From: Phoronis australis
Taxonomy: Eukaryota > Phoronida > Phoronidae
Assembly: GCA_002633005.1 (NCBI GenBank)
Contig: NMRA01000371.1
Span: 126,001 to 171,770, forward strand
Length of the DNA: 45,770 nt
Reading direction: 5' to 3'
The notes beneath the pieces are model-generated. The model saw only the letters and a program-made list of their open reading frames with translations, was not told the origin of the DNA and did no database searches. The translations under genes and the position numbers were made by a program. Shown one piece after another: positions 12,262-24,955 of the stretch (positions are counted from its first letter, which is position 1; every line of letters begins with the position of its first letter).

Positions 12262-13345
12262 CAACTACGGAGAGCCAAAGCTGAAAAAAATTCCAGGACA
12301 CAAAATTTTCTATTCAAGAATTAAAAGCAGGTCATAACATTAATTTTACTATTCAGGACTAACAAAAAGGAACTCAAAACTTGAATATTCACTTCCTCAA
12401 GAATTAAAAACAGCCCAAAACTTTATTTTCACTCGGCAAGACTAAAAAACAACTCTAGAATAAAATTTATTAAGGCAGGGCCCAAAATTTTTAACGTCAA
12501 GACTAATAATTGATCACCTCAGGACAGATGTTTTATGACGTCAGGATCGAAAATTTATCATGACAGGATTGAAAATTTAACACGCCAGGAATGAAAATTT
12601 CATGCCAGAAAAATTTCATACCAGGAGACCATGTGACCATCCACAAGTAGGTGACCCATCAAAGAGATGACATCGGTACTAGGTACACAAGGGCTATGCG
12701 TTCAACATTTCTTGTTGACGACAGTCACATTATTGTGACAATAAAGCTGAATTTCAGTTGTGCCTTCCACGTTTTATATCACAAGCCAATGTTCATTTGG
12801 TCACACTAGACTCTCACTTCAAGTGAATGAAGTCCACATATTCGTGGTCACATGCTTGTGCATGGACTCGTGGTCACATGGCATGAACTTTTGTCCTGGC
12901 GTGATAAATTTTGTATCCTGAAGTGGTAAGTTTTCCATTCCGGCATAACAAATTCTGGTTTTGAGTACATTTTTGGTCCTNCACAGGCAATATGAATGAT
13001 TGCGTCTGCAGTAACATTGACGACAGTCACATTATTGTGACAATAAAGCTGAATTTCAGTTGTGCCTTCCACGTTTTATATCACAAGCCAATGTTCATTT
13101 GGTCACACTAGACTCTCACTTCAAGTGAATGAAGTCCACATATTCGTGGTCACATGCTTGTGCATGGACTCGTGGTCACATGGCATGAACTTTTGTCCTG
13201 GCGTGATAAATTTTGTATCCTGAAGTGGTAAGTTTTCCATTCCGGCATAACAAATTCTGGTTTTGAGTACATTTTTGGTCCTGCAGATTTTAATTCTTGA
13301 TTAGAAAATTTGTGTCCTGGAAATTTTTCCACTTTGGCTTTCCGT
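12262..13345. mobile_element. Inverted-repeat element with internal ~28 bp degenerate repeats
   Basis: GAGAGCCAAAGCTG ... CCAGGACACAAAATTTTCTA ... CAAGAATTAAAAGCAG at 12265-12330 is matched by the reverse complement of about 13284-13345 (GAAAGCCAAAG ... CCAGGACACAAATTTTCTAA ... CAAGAATTAAAATCTGCAG). Between them are degenerate units carrying CAGGA-N-(A/T)GAAAATTT words, in plus orientation at about 12330-12640 and in minus orientation near 12890-13000 and 13190-13310. The right half is complicated by the duplication around the N at 12981. Best read as a foldback-type element with variable tandem innards. Confidence 0.55.
12715..13282. repeat. 266 bp duplication flanking a gap (probable assembly overlap)
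   Basis: 12715-12980 and 13017-13282 appear identical base for base (offset 302). The first copy stops exactly at the N at 12981, and 35 bp of other sequence follows before the second copy begins. An identical repeat ending at an N is the usual look of two contig ends or haplotypes joined without merging. A recent tandem duplication is the alternative. Confidence 0.8.
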
Positions 13346-13569
13346 AAGCAACACGGACAAAGAAGCCCAGAGAGTTCGCTCCCATACACAAGAATAGCAG
13401 TTTGCATACTCAAGGAAGTTGAGAGACCCCGCTCCAGTGGGTGCCATGTTTGAATAAGAAAATGAAGCCTCCAACAGTGGGATGGACCAACACACACATG
13501 CCTCTTGAAAACAATACCGGGTAATTATTTAATTTTGTCTGAACAGTTACAGTAGTTCAGTTAGATACC

Positions 13570-13970
13570 TTAACCCCTGTCCACACACAGACTTCCCCCA
13601 GAACAACTTGCACCAGAGCAACTTGTCACACTTGCGACCACAAACACATATTCGATAACTAATGTAAGGTGGAAGTTGTTTCTCTGTGCATGACAATTGA
13701 CAGCTGATGCAAATACATGGAACACCCCTCTGTATATAACCGCCGCTGCAAATTGCTTCTGCCCTGCCCAGGTTTAAAGCCACACAGCGATTAGAAGTGG
13801 CGCACGTTACCCCAAAACAAGCTACCCTGCTTCGACAAGGTGGAGTAAATTGTCACAACTGGGGCAAGTTGCACTAGTTTGAATAGCGTCCAGACAGCCC
13901 CCAAACCTGGTGCCAACTACCTCCAGGAGTAACTTGTTCTAAGTCTGTGCGGACGACACTTCGGACAACA
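13570..13970. mobile_element. Possible TIR element with nested inverted motifs
   Basis: The left side reads CTGTCCACACACAGACTT then AGAACAACTTGCACC. The reverse complement of the right side reads CGTCCGCACAGACTTAG then AACAAGTTACTCC, and inside it GCTGTCTGGACGC then GTGCAACTTGCCCC. These suggest terminal plus nested inverted repeats over ~400 bp. Arms are diverged and no target duplication was pinned down. Confidence 0.4.
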
Positions 13971-15650
13971 GCCAACTCACAAATTTGACAAAATAGTGCT
14001 AAACACAAGCTTGAGCTTTCAGTATTGATTGGGTGGCTCACTGGAAAATGTCAACACGAATTTCAACATACAAAAAAGAGAACCAAATTTGATTTCTCAA
14101 ATCCATTATGACATCCCAGAACCAAATGCCAATTTTTTGCGATAACGTTGAATCAAAGCTGCCCTCTTGAAAAAATTAAATACTTAGTGTCTATGCACAA
14201 CAGATAATCATTTGAAAATAGAAAGTGCAACCAGTGTCCTTTTGATAACCTTCTGAAACAAGAACAAAATTTCAAAATTAGCTCAATGTATCTTAAACAA
14301 CTAAGCGCATGGTAACAAGAATTTACTTAGACCCTGGCCTACACCTAAAATGTGTTGGTTAACCAGAAGTTCATTGACTGGTTGCCAAATCAGGTTTCAT
14401 CAAACAGGTCAATGGATTATCTTATGCTGGGTTCCTTTAAACAAAGCACACACACTGAAGCTGTTAAGTACCTGGGTTCGAGTCTGAATACCAACTTCTC
14501 ATTTAGACCACTATCAAACTTGTTCTTGACTCAGATTTTGGAATTGAAGCCTCTTGACACAAATGAAACAACACTTACTGCATAAAATGACCCTGATCTG
14601 TTGGTTATTCCTCATTCACTAATGTGGATTGAATGATACAAAGGGTACAATTCGCTTTGATATTATAGCATTTTTTCATTCTGGTATTAGGTACAGGGAG
14701 TATGGTAGTGGGACCTGTTGCATGACTCTAGAGAGGTAATTGATTTTATTATTATAATTATGGTCTTCATTATTATTATAACTATTACTGTTTTGCTATC
14801 TTTAAACCAATCATATTTTCCAGACAAATCAACGACCTTTTGGAATTTTCAACTTCACTTCAGTATGCTCTAAGTAACTTATCAGAAAAGTAAGAAGTAT
14901 TTCACAAGAAATTCATGATAACAGGCCCAACGCAAGAAAAAGGCATGACACCAAAGAAATTATAGTTACTTCCTGACAAAGTAAAACAAATCATATCGCT
15001 ATCCATCACCAGGTAAATAACATTGAGGCCAGAAACAAAAACTTGAGTACAAAATTGATTTTTGCCACCAGCCACTCTATATTCCTGCAGCCATCTTACA
15101 TAGGTGTAGCATGTTTTCAGCTAGTTAAAGTGAGCATTTTCAAGCCATTATTGCCCAGCATGCATAAAAAACATAAAAATATTTGGTCTCTGACAAATGG
15201 CAGGTGAATTAAAACAGAAGGAGTGAAATCAAGAGTTGGATGGATCAAGACACCAACAAATCCTCTGTACAAAAACAGAGCATGCAGTGTTCCTGACCAC
15301 CAACAAAAAGCAAGCACGGAAATGACAGATAAATCCTGCCATTACACCAATAAAAAGTCACTGTATACAATACATTTTTGTCCATAAGCAATACAAGTGA
15401 GAAGGGTCATATACTCATGGAAAATCACCGGCATGAAAGTGTGTGCTGCTGAATACTATATTTGTAAATGTTGTCAGAAAATACTTGTGAATACCTGTGG
15501 TTAATGAATATGGAATATTCCAAAAATATATATTCAAAAAAAGCCCAGTGCTTAAAAAATCGTGTTCTGTAATATAAATTACATTTATCAAATGTAAACT
15601 AATCAACAGTTTCCACAAGTTTATCCCAATACAACCAGTATTATAATATT
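13971..15650. other. Intronic stretch without recognised genes
   Basis: No supported coding or RNA feature. A short ATT/ATAATT-rich stretch lies near 14745-14790. The open frames at 14352-14585 (plus) and 15415-15714 (minus) have no recognisable domain. Confidence 0.45.
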
Positions 15651-15770
15651 CATTTTGACAGTATGAAATTGTGCACCCGAGTAACATGACACAAGTGAAT
15701 GTAATGGCATTCATTCTGACAGTATGCAGTTATACATCTGGTAACATGAGAATAAAGCTTTTTACACAAT
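15651..15770. repeat. Diverged 60 bp tandem duplication
   Basis: 15651-15710 and 15711-15770 share CATTxTGACAGTATG followed by GTAACATGA at the same spacing, with several substitutions between them. A minor local duplication. Confidence 0.6.
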
Positions 15771-16028
15771 TTCAGTCAAGTAGCATCAAAAAACCAAATT
15801 TATTCTACAAAATTTTCAAGAAAAACCCCCATGAGATGAACATTCCTAAGGTACATGACTCACTTTCACCAACAAAAACAATGGTCTTACAATTGAAGTC
15901 TAAGGAGGTTTACCAAATGTAACCACTATATAAACTCCAGCCTGTCAAACTCCATGGCAACTCCTTTTACCCTTTCCCCCAACTCTTTAAAAGGTGATAT
16001 CACAGTTACCACTAGTTCTACAGATTAA

Positions 16029-16044
16029 ACACCAGGTGGCGTTA
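16029..16044 (+). promoter_or_regulatory. CTCF-like motif
   Basis: ACACCAGGTGGCGTTA fits 14 of 16 positions of the consensus CCASYAGRKGGCRCTR. Intronic and in plus orientation like the other candidates in the window. A sequence match alone does not show binding. Confidence 0.35.
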
Positions 16045-16789
16045 TTGATTCGCACTATCAACTGAATATGTGAGTTGGATGTTATGACCTCTAGTGATTA
16101 CTGCCATTGGACTGGAGCTAACTGTTCCAACTGCCCAACTCTGCAATATAATCCACCTATCTTGAGAGGTTGAGATGGCGGGAGTTACGCTCTCGCAGAT
16201 TAAGACAGAAACTCTGCAAAATCAGGAGTTGCAGTGTCAGAAAGAAAAGAGACACCAGCCTGATCTCTATCGATTGTAAGATTATGCAAATAAATACACA
16301 AGTGATATGTGCAGCTAAAATTGTATAACAGGTTTAGCAATACAAGCAAATCAATGGTTCAGGTGATGCAATGTTTGTCCATAGAAGTCTGGGGTCAAAT
16401 GAATTATACAATGTCAGGGAGCCAAGATTCATCTCGGAGAAATAGAAAATTATATAAAGTTTCTGATTTGAGAAAAGGACAAAATGAAATCACTTAATCG
16501 CAAGTCATAACAAAATAATACATGTGCAATGTACTTCATGCTAAACAAAAATGAAGATGACATTAAAAATTTGTATATTCTGATCTATTAAAATCATAAC
16601 GAACCAAATACAATTCAAACTTTAAGGTTACGAAATATCCTGGGAAATGGTAAAATTTGGCTTAATTTAAGACCATTAAATTTTAAGAAATGGCTGGTCA
16701 GATTCAAATAAAAATTTCACTTACGCAATACATAATTCTAGGAATGTTTTTTAAATGCTTCATCATTGCATAAGCAAAAATTGGAATTT

Positions 16790-17005
16790 TTTATTTATAT
16801 CAAAAAATCACGAGATGCACCAATTAAATGATAATTTTTAGAAAGCTGGTTCTGAGATAACATCTTAAACATTTATTTATACCAAATATGAATAATTCTT
16901 ATTTATATCAAAAAATCACGAGTTGCACCAATTAAATGATAATTTTTAGAAAGCTGGTTCTGAGATAACATCTTAAACATTTATTTATACCAAAAATGAA
17001 TAATT
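16790..17005. repeat. 108 bp tandem duplication (two nearly identical copies)
   Basis: Two adjacent copies, offset 108 bp, start at TTATTTATATCAAAAAATCA and include AAGCTGGTTCTGAGATAACA and CATTTATTTATACCAAA. They differ at only a few positions (for example GAGATGC versus GAGTTGC), so the duplication is recent. Confidence 0.85.
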
Positions 17006-20000
17006 CTTCCTTTTCCCCAATGTTTTACTAAAGACATGGTCACATGACCCAATCCATGACGGATTGGATTAATTAAAGTCCACGATTCAATTCTACACAG
17101 ATTGTTACTGTCAAAAAATTTACTTCAACTGCAGTTTTGCACAGTTACACTGTTGCAAAAATACTGCATTGCCTGATTAAAAAAAACAACAAAATAACAT
17201 GAAGTAAACTGAAAAATGCAAAAAAGGCTTTTCAAAGCATTTCCAAGTTGTTGTTTTTTAGCACTGCAAATAAAATTGTATTTCCTAGTTTTTCCAAGTA
17301 TAGTAAGGAAAAGCATCTTGTACAATTGTTGGTATTTCAGATAGAGAATATCATCCTAGTCTTGGCTGCTACAGTAAAATTTCACTATTTTAGGGCACAA
17401 TATTGCAGACAAATGATTTTTCACTTTTCTATTAACGCGAAGTTTACAACATTGCTAAATGCCTTTTAAAAATGAAAAAAGATCAACATTGTCAATTACT
17501 TTTGTCTGAAATTGATGAGATTTAAAAGGCAGACATGACTTCCTTACCTTTCAACAGATACCATCATCCTCATCATATTGCTGTCACATCACATCTCATT
17601 AATATAACAACCAGTTCAATCCAACCATATTAGCATATTGTTAACACCACAGAGATGCACGTAGAAAAAGACAACCTATCTGTTTCAGTACAGCTTCCTT
17701 ACAGCAAAACAAAGGCTAGTTGCACTTCTCCTGCTGTAGCCACGGCAAATGATCCTCAACTTGAGCCTAAACGAAACCATGCCCTCAAAAGTGTCCAGCT
17801 GACCTCTCTGTGGCATGATCACCCCAGAAGACCCCAGACAGCAAGAGAAAACTGCCCTGAGGTCTAGAACAGGAGAAGACGGTCAACCAGACACAGTGAA
17901 CTCTGACTGACCAGTCAGGGCAGGTAACAGCTCAGTTCAAATACACACAGACACACAAACGCACAGGCTTATTCATTGATTTTCTAGCTTGGGGCAAGGT
18001 AGTCGCGAGAGAGCTCGGAAGAATGCACTTCGATTCGCCTGGCAACACGGCATTGTTACTTGCAGCAGAAATACAAACATACCGCTAACAATGCAACTGT
18101 GAATGAATTAATACTGAACACAACAAAATTAAAGTGCACAAGCACAAACCGATGGAAGCCAGGTCAACTAAAAATCAAGTCATTTTTATACATTAGGAAA
18201 CAACATGAAAGATAACTGAAATTTTGCTCTCCTCACTTTCCTAAATACTGAGAAACGTGGCACCAAAATTAATGCTTTCAAATTGCCAATTTCAAGTTCT
18301 GTTCTATTGCCACCATTAGGCACTGTTCCAGAAAATTGAGAGCAATTACATAGCTTGAAAAGTCAAGAAAGGGTAATTTTGGAAATAATTTTATCCAAAA
18401 TTGGTGAGACTCTTTATAATATTTGGCAAAATTTAGTTTTGTCTAGTTAACCGATTGAATTAGCGTTATTATACACCCACACAGCACCACAAGTAGCACA
18501 TGTTTCTAGGGTTGCTTATTGGGTTCATGAAATACGTAACGCAATATCTATGACTGAAATAGTCGAAATTGACACAAAAGTAACGCTACCTCACCATTTA
18601 AATTAACACAAACTAAGCATTTAGTTTTATCCTCTATGATTTTTTTAATAAAATTCCCTCTTCCGTCATATTGCGATATGTCCTAAATTACTGAGATTTT
18701 ATGATACATAAGGGGTGTATTGCATCAACTTGTCATCACAGCACACAAAGAGAACATCTAATATTGGTCGACTTCAAAATCACAAACATAGACTTTTTTA
18801 CCTTATGAAAAACAGTGTATTCTCAACAGGTCTTGACTCAATGCCACACGATGTCAAAATGTCACTAACTAGAAGCCACCACCTGCTTAAAAATTTGATG
18901 GCACTTTCTATTCAAGTTTAGGATTACATGCAGCAATTAAACTATGAGCCTTACTTTGCCATTGGTGCCAAGGGCACTCCCAACAAAGAAGTGTTGAAAA
19001 TCTACTGCATATTACAAAGCATAAAATAAAATTTCGATTCCAACAAACTAATACTTCATTTCCTTCCATTAGTTATTTTTTCTAAATTGTCATTTCAGAT
19101 GGAAGCATCAATAAGAATGGTAAAACTTGTTAGAAATATTGTCTTCCCTTAGCAATACTTTTTAAAATACGTAATTAAATTCAGCCCGACTATCGTACAT
19201 ATAGAATCACACTAGGAGTCTACGAACAAAATCGACACAATGAAAACAATGAAGTGACTATAAGCATACGTACACCTTCGTCCATCAAAGAAAACTAACT
19301 TTTAAATAAGACCTTTTACGCCTTTAAAAGTGAAATATGGACAGCAAGAGATCATCGTAGGTGCATATCCTTGGGATCAGATTTGTAGCAGTTAACACCG
19401 CAAATATAATTTTAAAAAGGCAGCTTTGATTCTGCTGTTACCTATCACTTTGACTAACTACTAAATAAATCACTTACAAATTACAAATATCAATGCAAAC
19501 TCGAAGAGAAATTCTTACCAACAATAAAAAGACATGAAAGAAAAACGCAACATCAGAACTTACTGAATGTCATCTCTGAAATATTTCAAATTTATACACA
19601 AATAAGACTGGCAGTATATTAAAGATGACAGCTTCAAGTATTCATAGTTGGATAACACATTGCAAGGAGGGAAAGTCTGTAGGTTTAGAATTGGACAACA
19701 TTGGCAGGCACTGGGCAGTTTAGTCAAAACAAAAAGAGAACCATGATAACAAAAGTGTAAATATTTACGACTATAAAAATAAGAGGGCCCCAAGGCATTT
19801 TCATACATGCAAAGATCTAATCTTATCATCTTGATACTTTCTACTTTTGTAGCATCATTGCACTTACTAGACTACCTATGGTGAAAGGTTTGAAATGATT
19901 TTTAAAAATATTTTTACTGATTGTAAAAATGTTACCAACTTTTGTCATGTTTTAGCTTAACTGTCTTTTTCAATGTAGCAACAACATGATGAAATACGCT

Positions 20001-21437
20001 TTGTGGCAATAGAGTAGTTGGTGGACAGCATTCTGAATTCTTGTGTGAGAATTTAATGCAGAGTGATTTGCCAGCGACCATCATGCCATCAATTGTCACT
20101 ATTGTGCAGAATGGGAGGATACTCAACCACAAATATCCCAATGTCTCAAAATGTCCCTGAATAAATAAATTGTGTTTTGTCCCCATCAACTGGGCTCACC
20201 TTGCACATGAGAATCAGAAATTGGCTTTTTTCTATGTACGATAATAGTTCTCCAGTTTGGAACACTGAAGAATCGATTAAGTAATTCGCTCAAGGTTGGA
20301 TCTTGTACCAAATTTTAAAAATAGGCAATACTGACCTTCCTAAATACAAGAATGGTGATAATGACAAAAGAAAATTCACCTCGATATTAAGCAATAAAGA
20401 GGCACATGAACACATCGCATTGCTGGATATTTACTATGATTTTATGAACTGCCAAGTATAATTTCAGACTCTGTTGATTCTAAACGCTATGTCTGATATT
20501 TAAGAGACATAATAAAAGCCAAAATCACCCACTTCCCAATCTGCAGAATCAACAAAATGTAAATTTTAGATATTGCTCCAAACTGAAATTTTTACCATTT
20601 GCAAGATGTTTCTTTTTTCAGCATTTGTTGTCTCCCCTAAGCATTTGCAACAAGCATTTTTTCAAAGGTGGTACAATTCAGAACCAAATAAATTCAACAA
20701 GTTACAACAGCAAGGTCTTTTCTGCTTCCAAACTGATTAAAGATTTAAAATGGAATTAACACCACAACAATGGCATGTGTTCATTGTTTCCACTATGAAC
20801 AAGACAGTCATATCAACACACAACTCACAAAGATCTAGACTGAAACCACAAAACCTACATGATAAAAAACAAAGTGCCCCCCCCCTAGAGGGCCCCACAA
20901 TTGACAATGACTATCTAAAAACAAATAGCAGATGTTAATGTGACCCTCAATTCCTCCATCACCTGCCTTTGGGCAACTATCCAGCAACAATAACCATGTC
21001 ACAGATATAAAACGCCAAATGTAAGGATCATAAGATCTAAGACTGAAATGAACCACCAAATTAGAAATATAAATTAATTGATACATCTATTGATAACTTA
21101 ATCGAGTGTTCTCAGCTGACAATAAATCCTGCAATTTACTCACTTAGAATTCCAATACATACAATAAAAAATTGGAAGGGTGCCAAATAAATAAGTCAGA
21201 ACGCAAAATGTAACCAACATAAATGTCAAATATCCAGCAACCTTCAAGACATGGTAAAATGTCCACAAAGCTGAAGAAAAGTAATTGCCAAAACTAACAT
21301 TTTCTCATTTTTTAAAAATATTTGAATGTCATTGTGTATTTGTTGGTGAAAGACGTACAACACAAACTTCAAAAATAATGAAGCAAATTTTTCTAGCAGA
21401 TTACCTTGGTTTAATATTTTGATAAAATAATATTAGA
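17006..21437. other. Long intronic stretch without recognised genes
   Basis: AT-rich, with many short unrecognised frames. The 70-codon frame at 17655-17867 (plus) has balanced composition but no recognisable family and no obvious flanking splice sites. No RNA gene or repeat array was supported. Confidence 0.45.
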
Positions 21438-21759
21438 CTGTTCCAGGGATATTCCTGACCAGGTTTGAACCTGTCCCTTTGGGTGCACCTGATGATAAAA
21501 AAGGGTGCCTTTTCTAAAAAGATGTGCCCAACAGACTTACTATAATTAAAGTGGTAAACATACGAAACAGAAACCCCAAGGGTAATCGAAATAAGAACAG
21601 AGTCATATTTTACCTAAGTTGACTAGAATCTTGCATTTTTGGAAGACTATTGTGTTTTAAAAGATGCACCAAGAGGCGCACTGCTGCACCCAACTTGTGC
21701 CTTTTATTTTTTCATGCACTAATGGCACAAAGGCACAGTCCAGGAATATCCCTGCTGTT
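21438..21759. mobile_element. 312 bp MITE with CTGTT target duplication
   Basis: Element 21443-21754 begins CCAGGGATATTCCTGA and ends CAGGAATATCCCTG, the reverse complement. Beyond the tips, the arms keep matching in part (GGGTGCACC ... TGATAAAAAAGGGTGCC versus GTGCATGAAAAAATAAAAGGCAC). CTGTT occurs directly on both sides (21438-21442 and 21755-21759). The small size, lack of any frame and 5 bp duplication make this a non-autonomous DNA element. Confidence 0.8.
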
Positions 21760-21829
21760 TTGCCATGTTGTATTCTAAATTGAAGAAGCTGTACCGTAGT
21801 TCGCATGGATTTCTGCAGAGGAAATGCTT

Positions 21830-22430
21830 CAGATGATCACCTCTATAAAAACTATATTTGGAAATTATAAATCCCATGATGGCACAGATGACGGTGCCAT
21901 CCACAACAATGCTGACGACATCACACCACCAAAACAAACCATGGTGATGATAACGGAAATGCCTATACTGACAATCAAGGGTGGCAACATAGGCAGGGTA
22001 TATGAACATCCTGATACTAAAGGGACTGCTAATAACAATAATGAAGCAGTCAACTCAAATGACACCAGCAACATCGCTAGGGTCACCTCGTAGTGATGAC
22101 GGCGCCACTGTCAATGACGACGACACTGAAGTGACGCTGCTACTGATGATGATGCTGCGGATATCAACAAGCATGACACTTCTAACGAAAGTGTCAAAGA
22201 CACCGCAGTCAGACATGCTTATGTTGACGGCACCAAAGATAATAATACTGATGGCAATGAGGGCGAGGATGACGCCAACACCAACAACAATGCTGCAACA
22301 ACGATGCTCCCATAACTGGAACCATGACAATAACACAGAAGTGATAGTGACGTGGACAATGTCACTTTTAATGCCACAAATTGTTGCAACAACTTCATCT
22401 TGGGTTCAGACTGGTTCCATTTTTTATGCA
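21830..22430. repeat. Degenerate GAY/AAY trinucleotide-rich region
   Basis: A 600 bp patch is rich in GATGAT, GACGAC, AACAAC and ATGATG words and keeps several frames open on both strands, including 143 codons plus at 22002-22433. One plus frame reads D/N/A-rich segments such as DAATDDDAADINKHD and DGNEGEDDANTNNNAA, interrupted by stops. It may be a decayed trinucleotide repeat or the ghost of a D/N-rich exon. No splice signals or family were recognised, so it is not called a gene. Confidence 0.5.
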
Positions 22431-22973
22431 TAATAGGAGAACTGAACTTTTGATCATGATTCCCAGAAACTTTGATAAGATGTATTATATATCATCTGAA
22501 CAACTGAAAATTTAGGACATGGAAAATTAAGGGTACTTCACCCAAAACACCACACTTCCTTGAATAAAGTTTCACTTTCTTTCCATTATAAGGCATCAAT
22601 AAGAAATCAAGAAATGTGCAAATTGACTATGGAAAACTGAACCATGATAGCATCCAGTTTAACATTCAGCAGGGATTTTGAAAAAATTTGTATTGAATTA
22701 ATGTCATCAAATTTAAAATGGCTCAGGGTAAGCCTTGAGGTTTGTGAATCAGTACTGCTAGACAAAATTCTGTGAACATTCCCCCTGGCAACTGAAATTA
22801 AGCCCCATCATGTCAAAGGGGTACGGTAACTCGCCTTGTCTCGCTCAAGGTATTCATACAGCTAAACAAAAGAAAATGCCACCAAACACAAAACTTCGTT
22901 CCAACAGTGGCCACTGCAGAAAAATAATTTGCATTGCCCACCAGAGAAGTAAAGAACTGCTGTTACTGACAAA

Positions 22974-23195
22974 TTAATGCTGGTCCTCCGACAAGTTTGT
23001 TCAATAACTAACCATTCCTTGGCCCATTTTAATGCTGGTCCTCCAACAAGTTTGTTCAATAACTAACCATTCCTTGGCCCATTTTAATGCTGGTCCTCCC
23101 ACAAGTTTGTTCAGTAACTAACCATTCCTTGGCCCATTTTAATGCTGGTCCTCCGACAAGTTTGTTCAATAACTAACCATTCCTTGGCCCATTTT
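22974..23195. repeat. Four-copy 55 bp tandem repeat
   Basis: TTAATGCTGGTCCTCC recurs with exact 55 bp spacing (TGGTC at 22981, 23036, 23091, 23146). Each unit continues with ACAAGTTTGTTCAATAACTA and CCATTCCTTGGCCC. Copies differ at one or two positions only. Confidence 0.95.
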
Positions 23196-23310
23196 CTACT
23201 CTCTGGACTCAAATTCAAAACTTGACCAACCATGCTGCATGATTAGAGTACAAATACAGTAAGCTTATTCGAAACATGCTATGGAAATGGGTCAATTTTT
23301 TGGTGGATTT

Positions 23311-23385
23311 TCCAGTTCAGAGATTCGAACCCTGGCCCAGATATTTTTTCATTTGACCATTCAAACGCTTTGTGCTCATTTTAAT
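23311..23385 (-). repeat. tRNA-derived SINE head or tRNA-like relic
   Basis: On the minus strand GAGCACAAAGCGTTTGAATG (weak A-box/D-arm) is followed about 25 nt later by CCAGGGTTCGAATCTCTG, a strong pol III B-box and T-arm. The rest of a cloverleaf is degenerate, so this is not a working tRNA gene. The order and spacing fit the 5' head of a tRNA-derived SINE. Confidence 0.5.
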
Positions 23386-24224
23386 AAATAGTCCTGTAAC
23401 ATCTGTCAGGTATAAAATTAAGCAAAGACTTTTCATTACTCTATGCTCAGGTACTCACACATGAAGCTTCAACGATTTTCAAAAAAAAAAAAAAACTAGC
23501 TCCTCTGGAATGGTGCATGGAAGCCGGCTGGATATTCGGGTTACTACAAAAGTATACAGCTGAGCTGTAGTCAGCAGAGTTTGTGCCACAAATGGTGATA
23601 TAATAATATACATTAGTAGCAAATACGATAAAACTTTTGCCAAAAATATTTTCTTGAATCTATTTTGCCAGTACCTTTCCAAAACAGTTAACATAAATAC
23701 AGCCACACAGACAGGCATGCAGTCAGTTATCAAGGTCAAAAGACTCATTAATTGGAGTGACATGGATCTCCCTTGTCATCTCAAGAGAAAATAACAGGAA
23801 CAAAGAAAATTCTGACTAAACCCACCAGTAATCTCGGTGAAATCAATGTTTAAACCAAACTAATCTTTCAATGTCCCAGTAGAGTGAAGTAGAGACCATA
23901 TGATTTGTTGTGCTAATCTCAAAAAGCTACATAATGTGAAGACACCATTTTCAATAAAAACCAAGTTTAAAGAGGAAAGCAACCATTTTGGTGTTAAAAT
24001 TAGATGACTGGATATCTTGAAAATACATTTGTCTGTGTTCATTACTGTTCCCCTGGTGTGTTTACTGTCCATGGAACAGTGGGAAGAGACCTAAATGGCA
24101 GGTTCTGAGCTCATTTCCTATTTAACAGTCTAAGTAGATTATTTGTTTCTAATGGGAATGAATGCAGACCCAAGATGTGGGCCCCCTGTTGCCACCCCAT
24201 TTACTATACTTACTAGAGTTCCAT

Positions 24225-24724
24225 AAGGGCCTTTCATACTAATGTCGACTTGTCGATGGTTTGGGGAGTTGTGGTCAGCATGAATGCTTAACTGCGGTCT
24301 TGGATCGAAGTTAACAGCTCCAGTTAACATCGCAGTTAACAGGTGGATTTAACAGCACAGCGTCAACGCTGCGGTGTAGTATGAACGGTTAACTTCGGTC
24401 CAATCGAAGTTATCGCCAGGTGCCACTGTTATCGTCAACAATTACATCGTAGTGGCATCACTAATAGCTGCTTATATTTTGCTCTAATAATAACCAAAAA
24501 ATATGTTTAATGTCAATTAGCACATGTAAATGTTCCCTGATTGTCACATTGAAAAAATCTTAGCGCGTAGCGCTACCTTGCGATAACTTCGATGACGACA
24601 GCGTCACCTCCCGTTTACTTCGATGTTCATTAACTACCAAAGCCAGTATGAACGGTCCAGTTAACTGCGCTGTTTACGTTGACGCTCCGCTCAGACCGGA
24701 GTTAAGTCAATATCAAAGGGCCTA
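24225..24724 (+). mobile_element. 500 bp TIR element, copy 1
   Basis: Ends AAGGGCCTTTCATACTAATG ... TCAATATCAAAGGGCCTA form an imperfect inverted repeat. The interior is studded with CAGTTAAC and ATGAACGG motifs in both orientations. A second copy, in the opposite orientation and full length, lies at 33801-34301. No coding capacity is present, so it is a non-autonomous DNA transposon. A TA target duplication is possible but unproven. Confidence 0.85.
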
Positions 24725-24955
24725 TGGACAGTGCATACACATCAAGGGAGCAGTGATTAGCAAGAAAAATGTCTCTACAAAATAAGCCAAAAACAGTTTT
24801 TTCAGGTCTATATTTTTTGAAAATCAAATTGGTGGGGTGGTACTTTTTCGTTGCTCACTTTTTCAAACAACAGCAACGTGGAGCATTGAAATATACGAAC
24901 GAATGCACCCCAAATGGTGTGCTTCTAGGAGTGCTTATCTGTATTATAAAAGTGG

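Noticed and set aside
22002-22433. 143-codon plus-strand frame
   Set aside because: It lies in a trinucleotide-rich patch where many frames are open; no splice sites or family recognised.
22974-23195. Evenly spaced repeats as a possible CRISPR array
   Set aside because: The 55 bp units are head-to-tail with no unique spacers, and the DNA is clearly animal.
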